DNA from: Micromonospora trifolii
Lineage (GTDB): Bacteria; Actinomycetota; Actinomycetes; Mycobacteriales; Micromonosporaceae
NCBI RefSeq assembly: GCF_022229005.1
Contig: NZ_JAKKFD010000037.1
Span: forward strand, 1-64,000
Direction of reading: 5' to 3'
DNA: 64,000 nt
The notes beneath the pieces are model-generated. The model was not told where the DNA came from. It did not search any database and saw only the letters and a list, made by a program, of their open reading frames with translations. The position numbers and the translations under genes were made by a program. Shown one piece after another: positions 13,001-19,508 of the stretch; within the stretch, counting starts at the first letter, position 1; the number at the start of each line of letters is the position of its first letter.

Positions 13001-15306
13001 CCGCGCAGGCCGTCGTGGAGTCCGACGGCGACGCGCTGCGAATTCGCGGCTACGGCCAGGCCGCCACCGGGCACGACGCGGACTGGACTGTGCACGTGAT
13101 CGCCACGGCCGCGCCCGCGGAACCGCTCGCCGGCACCCTCGACCTGGACGGATTGCGGACCCGGCTGGCCGAGCGCCCGACCGGCGACCTGTACGAGCGC
13201 CTGCACCGCAGCCGCGTCGAGTACGGGCACCTGTTCCGAGGGCTGCGCGAGGTACGCCGTACCGGTTCGGCTGCGCTGGCCCTGATCGAGGTCGACGGGC
13301 TCGACGGGCGCGGACTCACTGCCCACCCCGCGATACTCGACGCCTGCTTCCAAGTGGTCACCGCGTTCGTGGAACCGGGCGGGGACACTCTGCTGCTGCC
13401 CACCGGCGTACAGAGCCTGCGAATGGGTGCCGACCTACCCGCCCGAGTCTGGTGCCATGCCCGTAAGCAGGACGGCGACGGCGTCACCATCGACATCGAC
13501 ATCGCCGACGACAGTGGTGTCGTGCTCGCTGCCGTACGCGGCCTGGTGTTCCAACCGGTGCCCCGTAGCCGCCTGAGCCGTCTCGCGGGCGCACGTCCGA
13601 AGGTTCTCCAGCGGGAGTGGCGGGAGGCCGAGCCCGTCGGCGCGCCCGCCCTGGATGGTGTGTGGCTGGTGATCGGCGACGACCACGAGAGTCAAGCTCG
13701 CTGGCGGGAGGCACTTGCCGAATTCGGTGCCAAGTCGGTGGAGCTGAGCATCGGGGACGGGCCTGAGCCCGAGCCCGAGGTGAGCGGCATCATCCTGGAC
13801 ACCCGACCACTCGACGGCACCTGGACCCCCGACGCGTACAGCGCTGCGGCGCGGCAGACGCTGCTGACGCTCAAGGACGTGCTGCGCGTCTACGCCGGTC
13901 AGCGGCCTGACCTGGTGCTGTGCTCGGGCGGTGCCGGACACGACGGGGACCTCAGCCAGGCGGTGATCACCGCAGCGGTCGCCGCCGTCACCGCGGAGTA
14001 CCCGGACCTGCGCTGCTTACAGGTCGACCAAGCCGTGACCAGCCCACGCGAAGTGCTGACCGCCGCTTGCGGACTGCCCGGATCCGGCCACCTGGCCATG
14101 CGGGACGGTCGCTGGCACCGCGCGGTCCTCACCGAGCGGTCCCTACCCGCATCGGCGACGGCACGGATGGGCATCCGCCCGGACGGGACGTACCTGGTGA
14201 CCGGCGGCCTCGGCGGCCTGGGCCTGGAGCTGGCCGGGTGGCTGGCCGACCAGGGAGCCCGGACGCTGGTGCTGACCGGTCGCGGCACGACGGAGCCCGC
14301 ACAGGTCAGCCGTCTGCGGGCGACAGGCGTACGGGTCGAGGTGCGGCGTGCCGATGTCACCGTCGAGGCCGACGTGCGGACCCTGTTCGACGACGTCGCA
14401 GCCGGTCTGCCCCCGCTACGCGGGGTGTTCCACCTCGCGGGTGTCACCGAGGACCAGCCGCTGGCGGACCTCGATCCCGGCGCGCTGGACAGGGTTCTCG
14501 CCCCGAAGGTGACCGGTGCTTGGCGGCTGCACGAGGCCACCGCCCGACTCGACCTCGACCACTTCGTGTTGTTCTCCTCGATGGCCTCGCTGATCGGCTC
14601 GCCCGGTCAGGCCGGGTACACCGCGGCGAACGCGTTCCTGGACGCCCTCGCCGTCCGGCGGCGGGCCGACGGGCTGGCCGCGACATCGGTGAGCTGGGGT
14701 GTGTGGGCGGACTCCGGGATGGCCGCCCGGCGTGACCTCACCGAGCGGCTGGCCGCGGGCGGTATCGACGCGATGCCCGCCAGGCACGCGCTGGACGCGT
14801 TCGGCCGGGTGGCCGCGACCGCGCCTGCCCACCTGGGTCTGGCTGCCGTCGACTGGCTGCGGTACGCGGCGGCCAACCCGCGGCGGCGGCCGTACACGTT
14901 GCTGGGGGATCTCGTCGATGACGAGCCGGTGGCCGCCGACGTGCTGGACCTGACCGCGCTGACCGCGCTGGCCGCGAGCGACCCGGCCGCGGCCCGCCGG
15001 GCGGTGCTCGACGGATTGCTCGATCTCACCGCGACGCTGCTGGGAATCGGCCCGGCCACGCAGGCGGAGCTGCGGCCCGGATTCGCCGACCGCCACCTCA
15101 ATACGTTGGGTCTCGACTCGCTGACCACGGTCCGGCTGCGTGGCCGGGTTCGGTCGGACTTCGGTGCCGAGGTGCCGTCCGATGTCATCTTCGGCGGCAC
15201 GGCCGACGCGGTCGCCGATCACGTCCTGCGCGGGCTCGCGGTGCGCGGCGTGCTCGCTGACGACGACACCCCGTTTGACGACGATGCCGAGGTGTTCACG
15301 CTGTGA
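4051..15306 (+). CDS. Bimodular type I PKS: KS-AT(mmal)-DH-ER-KR-ACP / KS-AT(mal)-DH-KR-ACP
   Basis: The protein has 3751 residues. A coiled-coil docking helix (1-30) matches the preceding subunit's tail. Module 1: KS from ~34 (Cys206), AT with GHSQGE (Ser654) and YASH (754-757, methylmalonyl type), DH (His945), ER (NADPH loop ~1475), KR (1661-1803, Tyr1803) and ACP (Ser1969). Module 2: KS from ~2028 (Cys2200), AT (Ser2645, HAFH 2746-2749, malonyl), DH (His2934 with DACFQ), KR (TGGLGGLG 3384-3391, Tyr3523) and ACP (Ser3690). If all domains work, it adds a saturated methyl-branched unit and then an alkene. Oddities: the module 1 KR glycine loop is one residue short, the module 2 DH-KR resembles a different PKS lineage from the other modules, and the chain ends in an Asp-rich tail that probably docks to a TubC-type domain. 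Two in-frame TTA codons are present (11632, 14017). Confidence 0.97.
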   Translation: MPTEAQLVEYLKRMTADLYQTRERLQKVQSQNSEPIAIVGIGCRFPGGADGPEQFWDLVRDGRDAITGFPVNRGWDVDAIFDADPDRPGTTYTKHGGFLHDADQFDPAFFGISHREATAMDPQQRLLLETSWEAIEHAGIDPAALRGSGTGVFTGVSAHDYGPRAAEAGDGREAYLLTGTATSVASGRIAYTFGLHGPAITLDTACSSSLVALHLAVRALRAGECDHALAGGVAVMPTPGVFLGFSRQRGLAPDGRIKAFSADADGTAWAEGVGVVMLQRLSDAQAQGRRVLAVIRGSAVNQDGATSALTVPNGPAQQRVIERALADAGLSAAEIDVVEAHGTGTTLGDPIEAQALLTTYGQHREVPLLLGSVKSNIGHSQAAAGIAGVIKMVHAMNAGVVPATLHADVPTPHVDWHTGGVRLATEAQPWPATDRPRRAGVSAFGFGGTNAHLILEQAPASTRNDEPATEGPHPWLLSGRTADALRDQAARLLSHLGTHPDLDSRDVAHTLATARTHHKHRAVIVAGDAAEYRQALADLVADVPNPNVVSTPADGAPADPRLVFVFPGQGNQAAGMAKRLYETEPVFARRLDECAEALAPHTDWSLHDLVVNSGAATDIGRVEVTQPALFAVMTGLAGVLAHHGIVPDAVIGHSQGEIAAAHVAGSLSLADAAHLVAHRATCIAAIQGSGLMAAVGLSPDDLAPRLAAAGDAVSIAAINSSTSTVVSGDVDAVRRLVAELSDEGVRTSVLPVNYASHSDHMKRLRPRLAELTVAGHPPRVPHYSTVVGGLLAEAPTTEYWWRNLREPVRFHPAVRALAADGHHTYLELSPHPTLTPALGDILGPDAAVIATLHRDRDDRVSLLHTLARLFVQGHNPIWHTTGNHVPLPTYAFQHTSHWLRPTGTAAARTGNGHPLLTDVIHLADVDATVLTGRLHRIDQAWLADHTVAGTVVLPAAAMVEMALHAGTHTATPYLRELTLHAPLAQGAEATTLQVFVSGDRTVTIHSRPAADVGDQPWTHHASGVLTAAPPVAHDLVSEWPPAGSPAEPDGIYAGLETRGLVYGPAFRGLTAAWTAGDEVYAEATLPGSGETSGFGIHPALFDAALHCLALHPLGAGDATLVPYAFADVTLHAADATAVRVRVAPAGPNAVRITVTDPLGVPVLTVGSLALRPLGERPVAAGPANVLHTIEWVPLPEPITADGDPSDPVLLNVPEAPAGDAAAAHRLTAGVLADLRAWLAEDRPDARLTVRTTRALDGDPAHAAVFGLLRAAQSEHPDRIAVLDTDRADAAITPAVMAALRSHPVVRVRDGVPHTPRLRSAVTPLAPPPGATAWKLDSTGTGTLDGVAALDWPEAAAPLAAGVIRVALRAAGVNFRDVLVTLGMVPGQSGIIREGAGVVTEVGPGVTGLAPGDRVYGLFPDGVGPVSVTDHRLVAAIPPRWTFEQAAGAAVAYLTAYESLRDVPALRTGGALLVHTASGGVGMAAIHLARHWGAEVYATASPAKQSVLRELGVPAAHLASSRDLAFEDGFRAATGGRGVDVVLNSLADAAIDASLRLVVDGGRFIEMGKTQIRDAGTVQAEHPGLTYQVYDLTATPPDRVQELLAALAPLFADGTLPPAPVSTWDLLDVRRALGHMSRAQHTGKIVLTVRPALDPEGTVLITGAGTLGALTARHLVATRGMRHLMLTSRRGADAPGMDELRAELAALGATVTVAACDTGDREAVRALLDGIPADHPLTAVIHTAGVLADGPVHAMTDEALHTVLSPKADGAFHLHELTRDHDLAAFVLYSSASAAFGAPGQANYAAANAFLDGLAESRRAAGLPGTSIAWGLWSDSSAMTGHLTEVDRRRIARTGLVPIDTRTGLALLDQALASPEPHLIAAPVNLAVLRDPAAAVPPLLRTLVRSVALPQAAAARTSPAAADRLSGLPPAERRAAVTDVVRATVAAVLAHPDPAAIDGDQTFKALGVDSLTAVQVRNLLSRAIGSTLPATLVFDHPTPNAVVDLLLADLLPVRETHTPGAAEAVGHQPIAIVGMGCRYPGGVTSPDGLWDLVLAGQDAITGFPADRGWDLAALWDPDPDRSGTSYTRHGGFLTDADKFDPAFFGISPREATAMDPQQRLLLETAWETLEDAGIDPTSLRGSAAGVFTGVVHDYYGSGLTPDQSGDHDGYLLTGSTTSVASGRIAYTLGLQGPAITVDTACSSSLVAIHLATTALRGGECDLALAGGVAVMPTPGLFQEFSRQRGLSGDGRVKAFAAAADGTGFAEGVGMVALMRLSDARAQGRPVLAVLRGSAVNSDGASNGLTAPNGPAQRRVIERALADAGLEPSEVDVVEAHGTGTSLGDPIEAQAILGVYGQNRTVPLLLGSIKSNIGHTQAAAGVAGVIKAVRALDAGVVPATLHVDAPTPHVDWSAGRVALATENTPWPRTDRPRRAAVSSFGISGTNAHLILEQAPSTSKHATTPEPDGRPLAWPISAKSPQALREQARRLLRHLTEHPNLADADIAHSLATARAHLTHRAVIVAADRTALTAALADLAANRPNPDLIVGQGTAGTPVFVFGGQGAQWAGMGRALYGTHPVFTSALDDVLTHLDHPLRAVILAEPGTPEAALLDETAYTQPALFAIQVALSETLAHHGIAPARLVGHSIGELTAAYVAGVLTLRDAARLVTIRARLMGAANSGGGAMAAVELSEAEVERRIDPYGGRISVGAVNSPRSTVVSGDADAVAELTREVQGDGVRVTALRVSHAFHSPHMDGAVTDFHAAAATVTHAASRIPITPTAAVEGPAHQSADYWAQQIRAAVAFAPAISEIGAGHTFVEISPHPTLTPAIEETLDGAVTVTTLRRDTDDRVRLMHALGHLHTLGHTVDWRTAGTVVPLPTYAFQHTSHWARPAPAAVAPRDEHPLLGTPVRLAGAPGSWFSRTLTPEDPAFLSQHRLHGVPVLPAAAMVEWVLAAARAARPSPDWELSDLAFTEFLHFADGVGVTAQAVVESDGDALRIRGYGQAATGHDADWTVHVIATAAPAEPLAGTLDLDGLRTRLAERPTGDLYERLHRSRVEYGHLFRGLREVRRTGSAALALIEVDGLDGRGLTAHPAILDACFQVVTAFVEPGGDTLLLPTGVQSLRMGADLPARVWCHARKQDGDGVTIDIDIADDSGVVLAAVRGLVFQPVPRSRLSRLAGARPKVLQREWREAEPVGAPALDGVWLVIGDDHESQARWREALAEFGAKSVELSIGDGPEPEPEVSGIILDTRPLDGTWTPDAYSAAARQTLLTLKDVLRVYAGQRPDLVLCSGGAGHDGDLSQAVITAAVAAVTAEYPDLRCLQVDQAVTSPREVLTAACGLPGSGHLAMRDGRWHRAVLTERSLPASATARMGIRPDGTYLVTGGLGGLGLELAGWLADQGARTLVLTGRGTTEPAQVSRLRATGVRVEVRRADVTVEADVRTLFDDVAAGLPPLRGVFHLAGVTEDQPLADLDPGALDRVLAPKVTGAWRLHEATARLDLDHFVLFSSMASLIGSPGQAGYTAANAFLDALAVRRRADGLAATSVSWGVWADSGMAARRDLTERLAAGGIDAMPARHALDAFGRVAATAPAHLGLAAVDWLRYAAANPRRRPYTLLGDLVDDEPVAADVLDLTALTALAASDPAAARRAVLDGLLDLTATLLGIGPATQAELRPGFADRHLNTLGLDSLTTVRLRGRVRSDFGAEVPSDVIFGGTADAVADHVLRGLAVRGVLADDDTPFDDDAEVFTL

Positions 15307-15337
15307 CCATGCCCGGAACTGCGAAAGGAAGCCGGCT

Positions 15338-18300
15338 GTGAACACCGTCGAACGCGTACTCGCCGAGCTGGCCGGTGTCGGCGGCCGAATCAAGCTCGTT
15401 GGCACGGACGGCCTCCAGCTCAGTGCGCCCAAGGGCAGCCTGTCCGCCGAACTGCGCGCCGCGCTGGCCGAGCACAAGGCCGACATCATCGTCGCGCTCT
15501 CCCGGGCCGGTGCGGTCGGACCCGATCCCACAGTGCCGACCGTGCAGGCGGACCGGGCGAACTGGACCGAGCCGTTTCCGCCGTCGGACTTGCAGCAGTC
15601 GTTCATCATCGGCAGCCGCGAGGGCTTCGAGTTCCATGTCCGCCCGCACCAGTACGTCGAGCAGGAGTTCGACGAACTGGACCCGGCCCGGTTCGAGAGG
15701 GCGTTCAACGCGGCGCTGCACCGGCAGCGGCACAATCTGGTCGTCGTCGGCCCGGACATGATGCTGCGGCCGGTGGTCGACCCGGCCCCGGTCAGGGTGA
15801 CCGTGGACGACCTCACCGGACTGCCCGAGGCCGAGGCGTACGACCGGATGGAGCAGGTGCGGGCGATCATGCGGCGCGAGGAGCCCGCCCACGACCGGTG
15901 GCCGTGGGTGACCCCGCACCTCAGCGTCTATGGGCCGGGCCGGGTCCGGTTGCACTACAACCACAACAGCCTGTTCGGCGACGCGCCGAGTGGTGTCCGG
16001 CTGCTCGCCGATGTGCTGCACTACTACGAGCACCCCGACCAACCGCTGCCCGAGTTGGAGGTGTCCTACCGGGACTGCGCGCGCGCTCTCGCCGAACTGG
16101 AGGACGGCCCGCTCGGTCAGGCGTCGGAGAAATACTGGCGGGAGCGGATGGCTGACTGGCCGGAGGCACCGAACCTGCCGCTGGTGGCCGGTGCTGAACA
16201 CCGTGGGCGCTCCCGGCTCAGCCGGCGCGAGCTGCTGATCGACCCGCCGCTGTGGGACGCGCTGAAAGCTGAAGCCCAGCGCCGGGCGCTGACCATGACC
16301 ACGGTTCTCCTGGGCGCGCACGCGGAGGTGCTGGCGTACTGGAGCGGGTCACGGCATTTCCTGCTGAACAACATGGTCACTCACCGGGTGCTGCCGCTGC
16401 ATCCGCAACTGCCCGAGATCCTGGGCAACTTCGCCTCCCTCTACCCGCTCGAAGTGGACTGGCGGCCCGCCGAGGGTTTCGCCGAGCGGGTCAAGCGGTT
16501 GCAGGCGCAGGTGCTCGCCGACGCCGAGCACGTCTACTGGAGCGGCACGAAAGTCCTGCAGACCCTCAACGAGGTACGTCGGACGCCCGGTCGCGCGGTG
16601 TGCCCGTTCGCGGTGGGCAGCGCGTTGTTCGTCGGCCCGACCGATCGGCCCCCGTACTCGATGCTGGAGACACCGCAGACCCTGCTCGACACGGAGTTCT
16701 GGGAGCTGCGCGACGGTCGTCTGTGGGTGATCTGGGACGTCATCGAGCAGATGTTCCCGGACGGCCTGGTGGACGCGATGTTCGACGGCTTTCGGCGGGT
16801 GCTGACCGCCCTGGCCACCGATGCCGACTCCTGGTCACGACAAGCGTTCGACCTGTTGCCCGAGGCGCAGCGGGACCGGCCGGCGACGGTGGCCGCGCCG
16901 CCCACGGGGCTGCTGCACGACGCGTTGTCCGCTCGCGCCGCCGATTTGGCGGACACCACCGCCGTGGTCGACGCACACGGCACAGTCTCGTACGGAAGCC
17001 TCGACGCGCACGTGACCGCCCTGGCCCGGCGTCTGCAGGACGCGGGTGTCGGCCCGGGAGACTACGTCGCAGTGGCCATGGCCAAACGCGCCGAGCAGGT
17101 CGCCGGCGTGCTCGGCGCGCTGACCGCGGGCGGGGCGTACGTGCCGATCGACCCGTCGTGGCCACGGGAGCGGCTCCGGTTCCTGCTCGCCGACACCGCG
17201 GCCACGGCCGTGGTCACCACCGAAGACCTGCGGGATGAGCTGACCGCGGTCACCGACGTACCGGTGCTGACGGTAGACATCCAGTCGCCGCCCGTCGTCA
17301 CCGAACCGCCCGCACCGGTCCGGCGCGTCGCCACCGAGCACGCGTACGTGATCTACACGTCCGGATCGACGGGTACGCCGAAGGGTGCGGTGCTCGACCA
17401 CCGTGGCCCGCTCAACACCGTCATCGACATCAACCGCCGCTTTGGCATCGGCGCCGACGACGTCGTGTTCGGTGTCTCCTCGCTGTGTTTCGACCTGTCG
17501 GTGTACGACGTGTTCGGCACCGTCGCGGCGGGCGCCAAGCTGGTGCTGCCGGACGGCAACCAGACCGACCCGGCCGCCTGGCTGGACACGGTGGCGGGGC
17601 ACGGGGTGACCGTCTGGAACTCGGTGCCGGCGATCATGCAACTGTTCACCGAGGCGGCGATTCGCGCCGACATCCGGTTGCCCGCGCTGCGGACCGTGCT
17701 GCTCAGCGGTGACTGGATTCCTGTCGGCCTGCCCGCGAAGATCAACCAGATCGCGCCGAACGCCCGGGTGATCAGCCTGGGCGGGGCGACCGAGGCGTCG
17801 ATCTGGTCGATCTGCTACCCGATCGACGAGCCGGATCCGAGCTGGGTCAGCGTTCCCTACGGCAAGCCGCTGACCGGGCAGAGCTGGCACATCCTGGACG
17901 AGCACGGCCGGGACGCACCGACCTGGACGACGGGGCATCTGCACATCGGCGGCGTCGGTGTCGCCCTGGGCTACCTGGGTGACGCGGACCGGACCGCGGC
18001 GGCCTTCGTCCGACACCCGGTCACCGGCGAGCGGTTGTACCGCACCGGGGACCTCGGCCGCTACCTGCCCGACGGCAACATCGAGTTCCTCGGCCGGGCC
18101 GATTTCCAGGTCAAGATCCAGGGCTTCCGGGTCGAACCCGGGGAGATCGAGCAGGCGCTGCTGGAATGTGCGGGCGTCGAGCAGGCCACCGTACTGGCCC
18201 GCGCCACCGGTTCCGGCCGGCAGCTGGCCGCGTTCGTGGTCGGGCCGGACGCGGCGCAGGCCGCCGCGCTGCGCGCTGAGCTGGGTGCGCGGTTGCCCGC

Positions 18301-19465
18301 GTACATGATTCCCAGTGCCATCACCGCGCTCGCTGCGCTGCCGCTGACCGGCAACGGCAAGCTCGACCGGGTGGCGCTCGAATCGCTGGCCCGGCCTGAG
18401 CGGACCGACGACGCCGACGCGGCGCCGAGCACCGCGACCGAGACGGCACTGGCCCGGATCTGGGCGGAGATCCTGTCCGTGGACGAGGTCGGCCCGCACG
18501 ACGACTTCTTCGACCTGGGCGGGCAATCGTTCGCCGCGCTGCGGGTGATCGGGCGCATCTCCGAGGTGCTGGGCGGCCGCGTGCCGATGGGCATCCTGCT
18601 GGAGAGGCGGACCGTACGGGCGCTGGCGGACTTCCTCGACTCGGCGCCCAGCGCGTGGTCCCCGCTGGTGCGGTTGCGCACCGAGGGCACGGGTACGGCC
18701 TGGTCCCTGGTGCATCCGGCCGGCGGCAACGTGCTGTGCTACCGGTGGCTGGCCGAGATGTTGGACCGGCCGAGCTGTGCCTTCCAGGCACCCGGCCCGG
18801 CCACCGGCCACCCCGCTCTGAGCACGGTCGAGGAGTTCGCCAGGTTGTACGTCGCCGCGCTGCGCGAGGCGCAGCCGGAGGGCCCGTACCTGCTCGGTGG
18901 CTGGTCCTCGGGTGCGGTGATCGCACTGGAGATGGCACACCAGATGGAGAGCCGGGGCGAGCGGGTCGAACAGCTGGTGGTCATCGACTCGCCGCCGCCG
19001 ACCGCACCGCGCGAGGTCAGTGCCGTCGAGCTGGTCCGCTGGTTCCTGGCCGACCTGAACCTGGGCATCGAAGGCCTGGCCGAGGGCCGCTACGACGCCG
19101 AGACCACGGCCATCGCCGCGCTGCCCGTGGCTGATCAGCCCGCTGCGATCAGCGCGCTGATCGACCATCCGGCAACGGCGGACGTCTCCGACGTGGCCGC
19201 GACGTTCGCGGTGTTCCGGGGGGTGGTGCTCGCCTGCAACTCGTACCACCCGCCGACAATCGCCGCAGACGTCATCGTGGTCCGCGCCGCGAAGGGAACG
19301 GTCGGCGAGTTCGCCGGCCATCCGGACCGAGCGGCCCCGGACTGGGGATGGTCTCGGGTCACCAGCGGGGCGACCACCGCGACCGCCCTCCCCGGAACGC
19401 ACTACAGCCTGCTCAACGACCGCGGTCTCGCCGCGGACGTCGCGCGCCTGCTCAACCGCCGTTGA
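15338..19465 (+). CDS. NRPS: TubC docking-Cy-A(Cys)-PCP-TE
   Basis: I chose GTG 15338 because AAAGGAAG lies just upstream and the protein then begins with a TubC-type docking domain (1-60). The Cy domain (~75-500) has NSLFGDAPS at 210-218 where DxxxxDxxS is expected, so the first Asp is Asn. In the adenylation domain (A3 at ~672) the pocket residues read by hand are D-L-Y-N-L-S-L-I-W plus the A10 Lys, which is the published cysteine code. The PCP serine is 1064 and a thioesterase follows with GWSSG (Ser1190). Expected role: activate Cys, condense it with the polyketide and cyclise to a thiazoline. A terminal TE on the first NRPS gene after the PKS is unexpected in a colinear line. It may release a shorter product, edit, or be the true last step. 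Confidence 0.95.
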   Translation: MNTVERVLAELAGVGGRIKLVGTDGLQLSAPKGSLSAELRAALAEHKADIIVALSRAGAVGPDPTVPTVQADRANWTEPFPPSDLQQSFIIGSREGFEFHVRPHQYVEQEFDELDPARFERAFNAALHRQRHNLVVVGPDMMLRPVVDPAPVRVTVDDLTGLPEAEAYDRMEQVRAIMRREEPAHDRWPWVTPHLSVYGPGRVRLHYNHNSLFGDAPSGVRLLADVLHYYEHPDQPLPELEVSYRDCARALAELEDGPLGQASEKYWRERMADWPEAPNLPLVAGAEHRGRSRLSRRELLIDPPLWDALKAEAQRRALTMTTVLLGAHAEVLAYWSGSRHFLLNNMVTHRVLPLHPQLPEILGNFASLYPLEVDWRPAEGFAERVKRLQAQVLADAEHVYWSGTKVLQTLNEVRRTPGRAVCPFAVGSALFVGPTDRPPYSMLETPQTLLDTEFWELRDGRLWVIWDVIEQMFPDGLVDAMFDGFRRVLTALATDADSWSRQAFDLLPEAQRDRPATVAAPPTGLLHDALSARAADLADTTAVVDAHGTVSYGSLDAHVTALARRLQDAGVGPGDYVAVAMAKRAEQVAGVLGALTAGGAYVPIDPSWPRERLRFLLADTAATAVVTTEDLRDELTAVTDVPVLTVDIQSPPVVTEPPAPVRRVATEHAYVIYTSGSTGTPKGAVLDHRGPLNTVIDINRRFGIGADDVVFGVSSLCFDLSVYDVFGTVAAGAKLVLPDGNQTDPAAWLDTVAGHGVTVWNSVPAIMQLFTEAAIRADIRLPALRTVLLSGDWIPVGLPAKINQIAPNARVISLGGATEASIWSICYPIDEPDPSWVSVPYGKPLTGQSWHILDEHGRDAPTWTTGHLHIGGVGVALGYLGDADRTAAAFVRHPVTGERLYRTGDLGRYLPDGNIEFLGRADFQVKIQGFRVEPGEIEQALLECAGVEQATVLARATGSGRQLAAFVVGPDAAQAAALRAELGARLPAYMIPSAITALAALPLTGNGKLDRVALESLARPERTDDADAAPSTATETALARIWAEILSVDEVGPHDDFFDLGGQSFAALRVIGRISEVLGGRVPMGILLERRTVRALADFLDSAPSAWSPLVRLRTEGTGTAWSLVHPAGGNVLCYRWLAEMLDRPSCAFQAPGPATGHPALSTVEEFARLYVAALREAQPEGPYLLGGWSSGAVIALEMAHQMESRGERVEQLVVIDSPPPTAPREVSAVELVRWFLADLNLGIEGLAEGRYDAETTAIAALPVADQPAAISALIDHPATADVSDVAATFAVFRGVVLACNSYHPPTIAADVIVVRAAKGTVGEFAGHPDRAAPDWGWSRVTSGATTATALPGTHYSLLNDRGLAADVARLLNRR

Positions 19466-19508
19466 TGACGAGGTCCGGTGCAGCCGGCCCGCAAGGAGGA
19501 ACCCCCCG

